64,000 bases of DNA from Enterobacter sp. RIT418 (lineage in GTDB: Bacteria > Pseudomonadota > Gammaproteobacteria > Enterobacterales > Enterobacteriaceae). Under the pieces are notes generated by a model. It did not search any database. It was not told the origin of the DNA and saw nothing but the letters and a program-made list of their open reading frames with translations. A program made the position numbers and the translations under genes. Of this stretch, positions 40,624 through 49,772 are shown piece by piece. The DNA lies in assembly GCF_003057745.1 (NCBI RefSeq), contig NZ_QBJD02000002.1, positions 62,001 to 126,000 of the forward strand, read 5' to 3'. Position 1 is the first letter of the stretch, and each line of letters opens with the position of its first letter.

Positions 40624-43185
40624 ATGAGCACAATCGACAATTTAGATGCACATACGCCGATGATGCAGCAGTACCTGAAGCTGAAAGCACAGCATCCGGA
40701 AATCCTGCTGTTTTATCGTATGGGCGATTTTTACGAGCTCTTTTATGACGATGCCAAACGCGCGTCGCAGCTGCTCGATATTTCCCTGACCAAGCGCGGC
40801 GCCTCGGCTGGCGAACCCATTCCGATGGCCGGTATCCCGCACCACGCGGTGGAAAACTACCTTGCAAAGCTGGTGAACCAGGGCGAATCCGTTGCGATTT
40901 GCGAGCAAATTGGCGACCCGGCCACGTCGAAAGGGCCGGTTGAACGCAAGGTTGTGCGCATCGTTACGCCGGGCACCATCAGCGATGAGGCCCTGCTTCA
41001 GGAGCGCCAGGATAACCTGCTGGCAGCGATTTGGCAGGATAGCAAAGGCTTTGGCTACGCGACGCTGGACATCAGCTCCGGACGCTTTCGCCTGAGCGAG
41101 CCCGCCGACCGCGAGACGATGGCCGCCGAGCTTCAGCGCACTAACCCGGCAGAACTGCTGTATGCCGAAGACTTCGCGGAAATGGCCCTCATCGAGGGGC
41201 GCCGCGGCCTGCGCCGCCGTCCGCTGTGGGAGTTCGAAATCGATACCGCGCGCCAGCAGCTTAACCTGCAGTTTGGTACCCGGGATCTGATTGGCTTTGG
41301 CGTTGAAAACGCCCCGCGCGGCCTGTGTGCCGCGGGCTGTTTGCTGCAATACGTCAAAGATACCCAGCGCACCACCCTGCCCCATATCCGCTCCATTACC
41401 ATGGAGCGCCAGCAGGACAGCATCATCATGGATGCCGCCACGCGCCGCAATCTGGAGATCACCCAGAACCTGGCCGGCGGCGTGGAGAACACTCTCGCTG
41501 CCGTGCTGGACAGCACCGTCACGCCGATGGGCAGCCGCATGCTCAAGCGCTGGCTGCATATGCCCGTTCGCGACACCGCCACGCTGATCGGCCGCCAGCA
41601 GACGATTGCCGCTCTGCAGGATCGCTACACCGACCTGCAGCCGGTACTGCGTCAGGTGGGCGATCTGGAGCGTATTCTGGCGCGGCTTGCGCTTCGCACC
41701 GCCCGCCCGCGCGATTTGGCGCGGATGCGCCACGCCTTCCAGCAGCTGCCGGAGCTGCGCGCCCAGCTGGGCACCGTCGACAGCGCGCCGGTTCAGGCGC
41801 TGCGCGAAACGATGGGCGAATTTACCGAACTGCGCGAACTGCTCGAACGCGCCATCATCGACGCCCCGCCGGTTCTGGTGCGCGACGGCGGCGTGATAGC
41901 GCCGGGCTATAACGAAGAGCTGGACGAATGGCGCGCGCTGGCTGACGGCGCAACGGACTATCTTGATAAGCTGGAAATCCGCGAGCGCGAGCGCCTCGGG
42001 CTGGATACGCTGAAGGTCGGCTATAACGCGGTGCACGGCTACTATATTCAGATTAGCCGCGGTCAGAGCCATCTGGCCCCTATCCACTACGTCCGCCGCC
42101 AGACGCTGAAAAATGCCGAGCGCTATATCATCCCGGAGCTGAAAGAGTACGAGGACAAAGTGCTCACCTCCAAAGGCAAAGCGCTGGCGCTGGAAAAACA
42201 GCTTTATGACGAGCTGTTCGATAAGCTGATGCCGCACCTTGCCGACCTGCAGTCAAGCACTGCTGCCCTGGCGGAGCTGGATGTGCTGGTCAACCTGGCT
42301 GAACGCGCCGACACGCTGAACTACACCTGCCCGACCTTCAGCGACAAGCCCGGCATTCGCATCAGCGAAGGCCGCCACCCGGTGGTTGAACGAGTGCTGA
42401 ACGAGCCCTTCATCGCCAACCCGCTCAACCTGTCTCCGCAGCGAAGAATGCTCATTATTACCGGCCCCAACATGGGCGGTAAAAGTACCTACATGCGCCA
42501 GACGGCGCTGATTGCGCTGCTGGCCTATATCGGCAGCTACGTCCCGGCGCAAAACGTTGAGATTGGCCCTATCGACCGCATCTTCACGCGCGTGGGCGCG
42601 GCGGACGATCTGGCCAGCGGACGCTCAACCTTCATGGTGGAGATGACCGAAACCGCCAACATTCTGCATAACGCCACGGAGCACAGTCTGGTGCTGATGG
42701 ACGAGATCGGACGCGGCACCTCGACCTACGACGGGCTGTCGCTGGCCTGGGCCTGCGCGGAAAATCTGGCCAACAAAATCAAGGCGCTGACGCTGTTTGC
42801 CACGCACTACTTCGAGCTGACGCAGCTGCCGGAAAAAATGGAAGGCGTGGCGAATGTCCACCTTGATGCGCTGGAGCACGGCGATACCATCGCCTTTATG
42901 CACACGGTGCAGGACGGTGCGGCAAGCAAGAGCTACGGCCTGGCCGTGGCCGCGCTGGCGGGCGTGCCGAAGGAAGTAATTAAGCGCGCGCGTCAGAAGC
43001 TGCGCGAGCTGGAAAGCCTGTCTCCGAACGCGGCGGCAACGCAGATCGATGGAACCCAGATGTCGCTGCTGGCGCCTGCGGAAGAGACCTCGCCTGCCGT
43101 CGAAGCGCTGGAAAATCTCGATCCAGATTCGCTCACGCCGCGTCAGGCGCTGGAGTGGATTTATCGGTTGAAGAGACTGGTTTAG
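40624..43185 (+). CDS. mutS: DNA mismatch repair protein MutS
   Basis: 853 residues, the E. coli length. It recognises mismatches and small loops and recruits MutL. Mismatch-binding [10 protein letters not shown] (Phe36, Glu38) is near the N-terminus. Walker [16 protein letters not shown] is at about residue 614 and Walker [15 protein letters not shown] follows. The C-terminal tail with the tetramerisation helix ([15 protein letters not shown]) is complete. Confidence 0.98.
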   Translation: MSTIDNLDAHTPMMQQYLKLKAQHPEILLFYRMGDFYELFYDDAKRASQLLDISLTKRGASAGEPIPMAGIPHHAVENYLAKLVNQGESVAICEQIGDPATSKGPVERKVVRIVTPGTISDEALLQERQDNLLAAIWQDSKGFGYATLDISSGRFRLSEPADRETMAAELQRTNPAELLYAEDFAEMALIEGRRGLRRRPLWEFEIDTARQQLNLQFGTRDLIGFGVENAPRGLCAAGCLLQYVKDTQRTTLPHIRSITMERQQDSIIMDAATRRNLEITQNLAGGVENTLAAVLDSTVTPMGSRMLKRWLHMPVRDTATLIGRQQTIAALQDRYTDLQPVLRQVGDLERILARLALRTARPRDLARMRHAFQQLPELRAQLGTVDSAPVQALRETMGEFTELRELLERAIIDAPPVLVRDGGVIAPGYNEELDEWRALADGATDYLDKLEIRERERLGLDTLKVGYNAVHGYYIQISRGQSHLAPIHYVRRQTLKNAERYIIPELKEYEDKVLTSKGKALALEKQLYDELFDKLMPHLADLQSSTAALAELDVLVNLAERADTLNYTCPTFSDKPGIRISEGRHPVVERVLNEPFIANPLNLSPQRRMLIITGPNMGGKSTYMRQTALIALLAYIGSYVPAQNVEIGPIDRIFTRVGAADDLASGRSTFMVEMTETANILHNATEHSLVLMDEIGRGTSTYDGLSLAWACAENLANKIKALTLFATHYFELTQLPEKMEGVANVHLDALEHGDTIAFMHTVQDGAASKSYGLAVAALAGVPKEVIKRARQKLRELESLSPNAAATQIDGTQMSLLAPAEETSPAVEALENLDPDSLTPRQALEWIYRLKRLV

Positions 43186-43201
43186 GTCTTCGCGGTCTGA
43201 T

Positions 43202-43226
43202 GCCCTCAGCCCACAGGGAGAGGGTG
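43202..43226. repeat. Degraded copy of the GC-rich palindromic repeat
   Basis: GCCCTCAGCCCACAGGGAGA with GGGTG retains one arm and the outer ends of the CCCTCTCCC/GGGAGAGGG element but lacks a full partner arm. It is located just after mutS. Confidence 0.5.
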
Positions 43227-43234
43227 AAAACATG

Positions 43235-43260
43235 AAAACGGCAACCTAAGTTGCCGTTTT
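43235..43260. terminator. Bidirectional terminator between mutS and bsdD
   Basis: AAAACGGCAAC (43235-43245) pairs with GTTGCCGTTTT (43250-43260) with a four-base loop; A-runs and T-runs on both sides make it work in both directions. It lies two bases before the bsdD stop. Confidence 0.9.
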
Positions 43261-43262
43261 GC

Positions 43263-43484
43263 TTATAACAGCGGCGGGATTGTCGGCACCTGAGGCGCCT
43301 CATCGATATCCTTTTGCGTCATGCGGAACGCTTCAGGATAGTGCTCGCGGCTGGTGCGGCGCAGCGGCTCGGTATCGCGCCAGGTATACAGACAGTGCTG
43401 GCACTGGTAAACGGTCCAGACGCCTTTCACCGGGGACGTCGCCATCACTTCAATATGCTCATCGGCACAACGTGGACAAATCAT
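43263..43484 (-). CDS. bsdD: Hydroxyarylic acid decarboxylase subunit D (BsdD/KpdD family)
   Basis: 73 residues. Paired CxxC motifs (CPRC, Cys3 and Cys6; CQHC, Cys28 and Cys31) suggest a zinc-ribbon fold. This small protein accompanies the UbiD-like BsdC and UbiX-like BsdB in non-oxidative hydroxybenzoate/vanillate decarboxylases; its exact task is unknown. Last gene of bsdBCD; ten bases after bsdC. Confidence 0.9.
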   Translation of the reverse strand: MICPRCADEHIEVMATSPVKGVWTVYQCQHCLYTWRDTEPLRRTSREHYPEAFRMTQKDIDEAPQVPTIPPLL

Positions 43485-43494
43485 CTTTTCCTCC

Positions 43495-44922
43495 TTATTG
43501 GCGTGCGGCCAGCATCGCGGTCAGTTTCTCAGCCCAGGCTTTGGTTTCAGGCAGATCCTGTACCGGCTGGCTGTAGTGGCCACGGGTATCCGGCGCGACG
43601 GGGGTGGTAGCATCAATAATCAGCTTGTCGGTGATCCCCGCCGGGCTGGATCCTGGGTCAAGCTCTAGCACCGACATGTTCGGCAGCTGCACTAAATCCC
43701 CCGCCGGATTCACCTTCGACGACAGCGCCCACATCACCTGCGGCAGGTTAAACGGATCGACGTCCTCGTCCACCATGATGACCATCTTCACGTAGCCCAG
43801 CCCGTGCGGCGTGGTCATTGCGCGCAAACCTACCGCGCGGGCGAAGCCGCCGTAGCGTTTTTTGGTCGAGATAATCGCCAGCAGGCCGTGGGTATACATC
43901 GCGTTTACCGCCTGCACTTCCGGGAACTCCGCCTTCAGCTGCTGATAGAGCGGCACGCAGGTCGCCGGGCCCATCAGGTAGTCGATTTCAGTCCACGGCA
44001 TGCCGAGGTACAGCGATTCAAAAATCGGCTTAGTGCGGTACGAGACTTTATCGATGCGCACCACCGTCATGTTGCGCCCGCCGGAGTAGTGCCCGGTGAA
44101 CTCGCCGAACGGCCCTTCGATCTCGCGCTTGCGGCCTTCGATCACCCCTTCCAGGATCACTTCTGAACCCCACGGCACGTCAAACCCGGTGAGCGGCGCG
44201 GTGGCAATTGGGTACGGGCTTTCGCGCAGCGCGCCCGCCATTTCATACTCAGACTGATCGTATTTCAGCGGCGTGGCGCCCATCAGGGTAATAATCGGAT
44301 CGTTGCCAAGCGTGATCGCAATCGGCAGATCTTCCCCGCGCTCCTCTGCCTTATGCAGATGCAGCGCGATGTCATGCATCGGTACCGGCTGCAGGCCGAG
44401 CTTGCGCTTGCCCTTCACCTCCATGCGATAGATGCCGACGTTCTGCTTGCCGAAGTTATCGGGATCGAGCGGATCGCGTGAAACGACGCAGGCTTTATCA
44501 AGATAGAAACCACCGTCTCCGTCGTTCAGGCGAAACAGCGGAAGAATGTCGAACAGGTTAATGTCTTCACCGTCGACCGTGTTCTCCGCCCATGCAGGAT
44601 TGGCGCGGCGCTCTGGCGCAACGGGAAATTTACCCCAGCGGCGAATATACTCGTCGATCTGTTTTTTCACCGGCGTATTGGCCGGCAGCCCCATCGAGAT
44701 GGCGTGGTTCTGCCAGGAGCCGATGGTGTTCATCACCACGCGGGCGTCGGTAAAACCGCGAATATTGTCGAACCACAGCGCGGGCGCGCCGTCCCCGATG
44801 CGGCCGGTGGCGTTCGCTGCCGCCGCTAAATCCGGCTCGGCGTTCACCTCTTCCTCGATTTTCAGCAGTTGCCCTTGCTCATCGAGCGCCTGCAGGAAGC
44901 TTCTCAAATCATCAAATGCCAT
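43495..44922 (-). CDS. bsdC: Non-oxidative hydroxyarylic acid decarboxylase, UbiD-like subunit C
   Basis: 475 residues from ATG 44920-44922; a longer frame overlaps bsdB and lacks support. A prenylated-FMN-dependent (de)carboxylase in the UbiD family, expected to remove CO2 from 4-hydroxybenzoate, vanillate or protocatechuate. Conserved parts include EFTGHYSGGRNMTVVRI, the glutamate-rich EKxxR-like segment in VPWGSEVILEGVIEGRKREI, and the C-terminal DATTPVAPDTRGHYS. It overlaps bsdB by 11 bases. The substrate is not predictable from sequence alone. Confidence 0.93.
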   Translation of the reverse strand: MAFDDLRSFLQALDEQGQLLKIEEEVNAEPDLAAAANATGRIGDGAPALWFDNIRGFTDARVVMNTIGSWQNHAISMGLPANTPVKKQIDEYIRRWGKFPVAPERRANPAWAENTVDGEDINLFDILPLFRLNDGDGGFYLDKACVVSRDPLDPDNFGKQNVGIYRMEVKGKRKLGLQPVPMHDIALHLHKAEERGEDLPIAITLGNDPIITLMGATPLKYDQSEYEMAGALRESPYPIATAPLTGFDVPWGSEVILEGVIEGRKREIEGPFGEFTGHYSGGRNMTVVRIDKVSYRTKPIFESLYLGMPWTEIDYLMGPATCVPLYQQLKAEFPEVQAVNAMYTHGLLAIISTKKRYGGFARAVGLRAMTTPHGLGYVKMVIMVDEDVDPFNLPQVMWALSSKVNPAGDLVQLPNMSVLELDPGSSPAGITDKLIIDATTPVAPDTRGHYSQPVQDLPETKAWAEKLTAMLAARQ

Positions 44923-45514
44923 TTTTATTCTCCTGTGAAAACTGTTTCGCCTGCTGCAGGCCGTTCCAGCGGCGCGCCTTTTTATGCTCAAGGCCAAACT
45001 GGTCAAGCACGCGGGTTACGATGTGCTGGGTAATGTCATCGGCGGTTTGCGGGTGGTTATAGTAGGCGGGCATCGGCGGCACCATCGCGACGCCCATGCG
45101 GGAAAGCGCCAGCATGTTCTCAAGATGAATAGTGCTCAGCGGCGTCTCTCGCGGGACCAGCACCAGCTTGCGCCCCTCTTTCAACACCACGTCCGCCGCG
45201 CGTCCGACCAGACCTTCGGCGTAGCCCGCGCGGATGCCCGACAGCGTTTTCATGCTGCACGGAATGACGATCATGCCATCGGTGCGAAACGAGCCGGATG
45301 AAATGGTGGCAGCCTGATCGGCAGGGCTGTGAACAACGTCCGCCAGCGCGGCGACGTCCTGCGCGGTAAAGGGCGTTTCCAGCTCAATGGTCGTCTTGGC
45401 CCACTTGGACATCACCAGATGCGTCTCAACGTCCGGCATCTCACGCAGCGCCTGCAGAAGCGCCACTCCCAGCGGTGCGCCGGTGGCGCCCGTCATCCCA
45501 ACGATCAATCTCAT
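44912..45514 (-). CDS. bsdB: UbiX-like flavin prenyltransferase, decarboxylase subunit B
   Basis: 200 residues. It binds FMN and dimethylallyl phosphate and makes the prenyl-FMN cofactor for BsdC. The GMTGATGAPLG loop, the SSGSF flavin contact and the VPRETPLSTIHLENM segment are present. First gene of bsdBCD, divergent from the MarR regulator. A second UbiX for ubiquinone synthesis is expected elsewhere in the genome. Confidence 0.93.
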   Translation of the reverse strand: MRLIVGMTGATGAPLGVALLQALREMPDVETHLVMSKWAKTTIELETPFTAQDVAALADVVHSPADQAATISSGSFRTDGMIVIPCSMKTLSGIRAGYAEGLVGRAADVVLKEGRKLVLVPRETPLSTIHLENMLALSRMGVAMVPPMPAYYNHPQTADDITQHIVTRVLDQFGLEHKKARRWNGLQQAKQFSQENKNGI

Positions 45515-45533
45515 TCAGCACCTCATCGATTTC

Positions 45534-45603
45534 GTTCGCATACGAACATACTGGGTAAACTATACTCATATGAAGATGGTGGCAAGATCGTTCGTGCACG
45601 ATC
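45534..45603. promoter_or_regulatory. Two candidate MarR operators between bsdB and the regulator
   Basis: Inverted repeat GTTCG-CATA-CGAAC is at 45534-45547 and GATCGT-TCGTGC-ACGATC at 45586-45603. Both contain CGTTCG and sit in the 172-base divergent region, where a MarR dimer could control both directions. Binding is inferred. Confidence 0.65.
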
Positions 45604-45686
45604 GCATTGAATGCTAAAAAATGCCGCGTTAAATTCCTGCTGATAAGCGGCTATGATAGTGGGCTATTTTTTCCGTCGGAGTGGTC

Positions 45687-46094
45687 ATGGAGCTAAGACA
45701 AGAAGCGTTCCACCTGTTACGTCAGCTATTTCAGCAGCATACCGCGCGGTGGCAGCACGCCCTGCCGGACCTGACCAAGCCGCAGTACGCGGTGATGCGA
45801 TCGATTGCCGAGAATCCGGGCATTGAGCAGGTTGCCCTAACTGAAGTGGCGGTAAGCACCAAAGCGACGCTGGCCGAGATGCTGAGCCGCATGGAGGCGC
45901 GCGGGCTGGTTAAGCGCGAGCACGATCCGGCAGATAAACGCAGGCGGTTTGTTTTTTTAACCCCCGAAGGCGAAGCGCTGCTTGAAAGCCGTAAATCTAT
46001 TGGTAACAGCGTGGACGAGGCCTTTCTCGGACGGCTCAGCAAAGAGGAACAGGCGCATTTCACAGCGCTTATCAAAAAAATGATGCAGCCCTAG
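45687..46094 (+). CDS. MarR-family transcriptional regulator
   Basis: 135 residues from ATG 45687. Winged-helix region with TEVAVSTKATLAEMLSRMEA followed by a basic wing HDPADKRRRFVFLTPEG. Divergent from bsdBCD, so it most likely represses the decarboxylase genes until a phenolic acid binds; the gene in the same place in E. coli O157-type strains has been annotated as slyA-like. Its last four bases overlap the LysR gene. Confidence 0.88.
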   Translation: MELRQEAFHLLRQLFQQHTARWQHALPDLTKPQYAVMRSIAENPGIEQVALTEVAVSTKATLAEMLSRMEARGLVKREHDPADKRRRFVFLTPEGEALLESRKSIGNSVDEAFLGRLSKEEQAHFTALIKKMMQP

Positions 46095-46978
46095 CTCACC
46101 CGCGCGCGCATGAAATCGATAAAAGTACGTACCTTCGCCGACACGTGCCGGGCATCCGGGTAGACGGCATAGATCCCCTGGGGCGCAAATTCATAATCCG
46201 GCAGGACGGCCACCAGCTCGCCGGAGTCCAGCGCGTCTTGTACCAGCCATTCGGGCAAAAGCGCGACGCCGCATCCGGCCAGCGCAAAGGCCATCAGCGA
46301 CTGGGCGCTGTCTGCAAACAGGCGAGGGGGCTGTTTTATGTCCAGAACCGCTTTTTCCCCGTCCCTCCCCCTCACCTGCCAGCGCAGCGTCGCGGATAAG
46401 CGTTCATGAATGATCCACTCTGCCTCTGCCAGCGCTTCAAGCGAGTCAACGTGATGCATTTTCAGCCAGCCAGGGGACGCCACCGGCAGGATCGTAAATT
46501 GCGAAATCAGCGCCGCGTGGTAGCGGGAATCGGCAAGCGTGCCCAGCCGAATGGCGACGTCGAAACGCTCTGAAATCAGATCCGCATGCAGGGACGACGA
46601 GGCGTGCCGCACGCGCAGCTCGGGATGCAGAAGGCTGAACTCGGCCAGCAGAGGCACGACAACCCGGGAACCATACTCGGGCGTAGTGGTGATGCGTAAT
46701 TCTCCCTTCAGACCCGCGTGGTTTGCGCGCACCTCGTCCTGCAGGTTTTCAGCATCCTTCAGCAGCGCGGCGCTTCGCAGATGAAAAAGCGAGCCGGCCT
46801 CGGTGAGCGTCAGGCGTCGGGTGGAGCGCAGCAGCAGCGTGACGCCCAGCTCGGCTTCAAGCTGGCGAATATTGAAGCTCACCACCGCTTTCGTTAGCCC
46901 CATCGCGTCTGCCGCCGCGGTGAAACTGCCCGTATCCACGACCGCTGCAAAAATCGCCGCGCGCTGCAAATTCAGCAT
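46091..46978 (-). CDS. LysR-family transcriptional regulator
   Basis: 295 residues. N-terminal HTH GSFTAAADAMGLTKAVVSFN and a C-terminal PBP-like effector domain. The putative operator GTCAAAATTTTTTTGAC (46994-47010) lies just upstream between it and the divergent MFS gene. The closest subgroup appears to be the CrgA/DmlR-type set; the effector is unknown. Regulation of the adjacent exporter is the simplest guess. Confidence 0.85.
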   Translation of the reverse strand: MLNLQRAAIFAAVVDTGSFTAAADAMGLTKAVVSFNIRQLEAELGVTLLLRSTRRLTLTEAGSLFHLRSAALLKDAENLQDEVRANHAGLKGELRITTTPEYGSRVVVPLLAEFSLLHPELRVRHASSSLHADLISERFDVAIRLGTLADSRYHAALISQFTILPVASPGWLKMHHVDSLEALAEAEWIIHERLSATLRWQVRGRDGEKAVLDIKQPPRLFADSAQSLMAFALAGCGVALLPEWLVQDALDSGELVAVLPDYEFAPQGIYAVYPDARHVSAKVRTFIDFMRARVS

Positions 46979-46993
46979 TGTAGCCTCATATTC

Positions 46994-47010
46994 GTCAAAA
47001 TTTTTTTGAC
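46994..47010. promoter_or_regulatory. Candidate LysR operator
   Basis: GTCAAAA-TTT-TTTTGAC is a perfect seven-base inverted repeat with a three-base centre, about 15 bases upstream of the LysR start and 75 before the MFS gene. Confidence 0.6.
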
Positions 47011-47085
47011 AGTATATCGCTGATTGGCACGTTTATCCGCCACGCGCCGCCCGATACGATACGCCACCTTATGGGAGGATCATTT

Positions 47086-48294
47086 ATGACGTATCGCACC
47101 AGGGTCGCGGCCGTATTCCTGCTGGGCTTCTTTCTCGACCTGATCAACATGTTTATTGCCAGCGTCGCCTTTCCGGCGATGGGCCAGGCGCTTCACGCTA
47201 CGCCCGCGTCGCTCGCCTGGGTGAGCAATGGCTATATTGCCGGGCTAACGCTGGTTATTCCGTTTAGCGCCCTGCTGGCGCGCCTGCTGGGACCCAAGCG
47301 CACGATCTTACTCTCGCTTTTTCTGTTTAGCGCGGCGTCCACCGCGGCGGGGCTGGCAACCTCGCTCGACAGCCTGATTGCCTGGCGCGTGGTTCAGGGG
47401 CTGGGAGGCGGGCTGCTGATCCCGGTTGGGCAGGCGCTGGCGTGGCAGCAGTTCAGGCCGCACGAGCGCGCCAGGCTCTCCTCGGCGGTGATGCTGGTTG
47501 CCCTGCTGGCACCGGCATGTTCCCCCGCGATCGGCGGGCTGCTCGTGCAGACACTGGGCTGGCGGTGGATCTTTTTTGTGACTCTTCCCGTCGCCGCGGT
47601 GACGTTTGCGCTGGCCTGGCTGTGGCTCAGCGCTGAAAAGCCTGAGAAGGCACCTTCGCGCCTGCTGCATCTTCCGCTGCTGAAGGATCCGCTGCTGCGG
47701 TTCTCGATGCTGGTGTACCTCTGCGTGCCCGGCATGTTCATCGGCGTGAACGTGGTGGGGATGTTCTACCTGCAAAGCGTCGCCGGGCTGACGCCAGCGG
47801 AAACGGGCATGCTGATGCTGCCCTGGTCGCTGGCATCCTTTGTGGCAATTACGGCGACGGGACGCTACTTTAACCGCACGGGCCCCCGCCCGCTGATTGC
47901 CCTCGGCTGCCTGCTGCAGGCCGCGGGGATTTTACTGCTGATGAACGTCGGGCCGGAAACGGCGCGCGCGCTGGCCGTTCTGGCCTTTGCGCTGATGGGC
48001 ATCGGCGGCAGCCTGTGCAGCAGCACGGCGCAAAGCAGCGCGTTTTTGACCATTCCACACGCGGAGATGCCCGACGCCAGCGCGCTGTGGAACCTCAATC
48101 GCCAGCTCAGCTTTTTTATGGGCGCCCTGCTGCTGGCAGAGCTGCTGAGCCTGACGCAAGGCTATCTGCCGCCGTCGAGCGCGTGGCGCTGGACGTTTAT
48201 TTTCGCAGCCGGCGTGACGTTACTGCCCCTGCTGCGCGTTTTCCATCTTAATAACCCGACGATACTGATGCAGATTCGACAGGAGAAACCATGA
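47086..48294 (+). CDS. Major facilitator superfamily exporter
   Basis: 402 residues from ATG 47086 (GGGAGG upstream). Twelve or so hydrophobic segments; the loop 2-3 motif LLARLLGPKRTIL and motif C-like GGGLLIPVGQ and PACSPAIGGLL point to a drug:H+ antiporter type. Substrate unknown. Divergent from the LysR gene and coupled by a four-base overlap to the next gene. Confidence 0.87.
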   Translation: MTYRTRVAAVFLLGFFLDLINMFIASVAFPAMGQALHATPASLAWVSNGYIAGLTLVIPFSALLARLLGPKRTILLSLFLFSAASTAAGLATSLDSLIAWRVVQGLGGGLLIPVGQALAWQQFRPHERARLSSAVMLVALLAPACSPAIGGLLVQTLGWRWIFFVTLPVAAVTFALAWLWLSAEKPEKAPSRLLHLPLLKDPLLRFSMLVYLCVPGMFIGVNVVGMFYLQSVAGLTPAETGMLMLPWSLASFVAITATGRYFNRTGPRPLIALGCLLQAAGILLLMNVGPETARALAVLAFALMGIGGSLCSSTAQSSAFLTIPHAEMPDASALWNLNRQLSFFMGALLLAELLSLTQGYLPPSSAWRWTFIFAAGVTLLPLLRVFHLNNPTILMQIRQEKP

Positions 48295-48668
48295 CAAGCT
48301 ATGAAAAAGAGATTCTGGACGTCCACGTTGCGCTGGAAAACTGGCTCGGGGAGGGCGAAGGAGATATGCACGCGCTGCTTGCGCGCTTTCGGCCAGACTT
48401 TCTGATGATTCCGCCGGGGGGAGTCCATATTGACCATGCCGGGCTGGCCAGCTTTCTTGATAGCCAGCGCGGCAGCCGCCCCGGCCTGAAGATTGTGGTT
48501 GATGAATTAACGACGCTTCAGGCGTGGGACAAGGGCGCGGTGCTGCACTACAGAGAGACGCAAACGCGGCCAAACCTGCCCGTCAACGTGCGCTGGTCCA
48601 CTGCCGTGCTGAATGAGGAAGGCGATAACATCGCGTGGCGACTGCTGCACGAGACGGCCCAGCCGTAG
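48291..48668 (+). CDS. NTF2-like (DUF4440) protein
   Basis: 125 residues. Short alpha+beta protein of the SnoaL/NTF2 cone-fold type with the N-terminal helix YEKEILDVHVALENWL and a C-terminal strand pair ending RLLHETAQ. Role unknown; the overlap with the exporter gene suggests a shared process, such as modification or sensing of the exported compound. Confidence 0.75.
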   Translation: MTSYEKEILDVHVALENWLGEGEGDMHALLARFRPDFLMIPPGGVHIDHAGLASFLDSQRGSRPGLKIVVDELTTLQAWDKGAVLHYRETQTRPNLPVNVRWSTAVLNEEGDNIAWRLLHETAQP

Positions 48669-48682
48669 CGCAAAAGAAAAAG

Positions 48683-48708
48683 GCCCGTCTCACGACGGGC
48701 CTTTTTTG
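48683..48708. terminator. Bidirectional terminator between the NTF2-like gene and rpoS
   Basis: GGCCCGTC (48683-48690), loop TCAC, GACGGGCC (48695-48702), then TTTTTT; an A-run precedes the stem for the rpoS side. It ends both convergent transcripts. Confidence 0.95.
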
Positions 48709-48720
48709 ACGAAAGGGTGC

Positions 48721-49713
48721 TTATTCGCGGAACAGCGCTTCGATATTCAGACCTTGCCCCTGCAGAATTTCACGCAGGCGGCGCAGACCTTCAACCTGAA
48801 TCTGACGAACGCGTTCACGGGTCAGGCCAATTTCGCGGCCGACGTCTTCCAGCGTTGCAGCTTCATACCCCAGTAAACCGAAACGACGTGCCAGCACTTC
48901 ACGCTGTTTGGCGTTCAGTTCGAACAGCCATTTAACGATGCTCTGCTTCATGTCATCGTCCTGCGTGGTGTCTTCCGGGCCGTTGTCTTTTTCATCGGCC
49001 AGGATGTCCAGCAGCGCTTTTTCGGAGTCGCCACCCAACGGGGTGTCAACCGAGGTAATGCGCTCGTTGAGACGCAGCATACGGCTTACGTCATCAACCG
49101 GTTTATCGAGCTGTTCGGCAATCTCTTCGGCGCTTGGCTCGTGGTCCAGCTTATGGGACAACTCGCGCGCGGTACGCAGATAGACGTTCAACTCTTTGAC
49201 GATGTGGATCGGCAGTCGAATCGTACGGGTTTGGTTCATGATTGCCCGTTCGATGGTCTGACGAATCCACCAGGTCGCGTAGGTTGAGAAGCGGAACCCG
49301 CGTTCCGGGTCAAACTTCTCAACTGCGCGGATGAGACCTAAATTACCCTCTTCAATCAGGTCCAGCAGAGCCAGACCACGATTGCCGTAGCGGCGGGCAA
49401 TCTTCACGACCAGACGCAAGTTACTTTCAATCATGCGACGGCGCGAGGCAACATCACCACGCAAAGCACGACGTGCGAAATAGACTTCTTCTTCGGCCGT
49501 TAACAGTGGGGAGTAACCAATCTCCCCAAGGTAAAGCTGAGTCGCGTCCAGTACACGCTGTGTGGCGCCCTGCGATAACAGCTCTTCTTCAGCCAAATCG
49601 TTATCACTGGGTTCCTCTTCTACTAAGGCTTTTTCGTCAAAAGCCTCTGCTCCGTTCTCATCAAATTCCGCATCTTCATTTAAATCATGAACTTTCAGCG
49701 TATTCTGACTCAT
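48721..49713 (-). CDS. rpoS: RNA polymerase sigma factor RpoS
   Basis: 330 residues from ATG 49711-49713 with GGAGCC upstream; an earlier in-frame ATG is not used in E. coli. The -10-binding region 2.4 is [15 protein letters not shown], and the -35-binding region 4.2 contains [20 protein letters not shown]. The N-terminal acidic segment holds the Lys/Glu region recognised by RssB. In E. coli the main rpoS transcript starts inside nlpD and its long leader is opened by DsrA, RprA and ArcZ. The terminator at 48683-48708 ends it. Confidence 0.99.
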   Translation of the reverse strand: MSQNTLKVHDLNEDAEFDENGAEAFDEKALVEEEPSDNDLAEEELLSQGATQRVLDATQLYLGEIGYSPLLTAEEEVYFARRALRGDVASRRRMIESNLRLVVKIARRYGNRGLALLDLIEEGNLGLIRAVEKFDPERGFRFSTYATWWIRQTIERAIMNQTRTIRLPIHIVKELNVYLRTARELSHKLDHEPSAEEIAEQLDKPVDDVSRMLRLNERITSVDTPLGGDSEKALLDILADEKDNGPEDTTQDDDMKQSIVKWLFELNAKQREVLARRFGLLGYEAATLEDVGREIGLTRERVRQIQVEGLRRLREILQGQGLNIEALFRE

Positions 49714-49772
49714 AAGGTGGCTCCTACCCGTGATCCCTGAACGAGACACCCCGGCTGGCATGCCCCGTCAAA

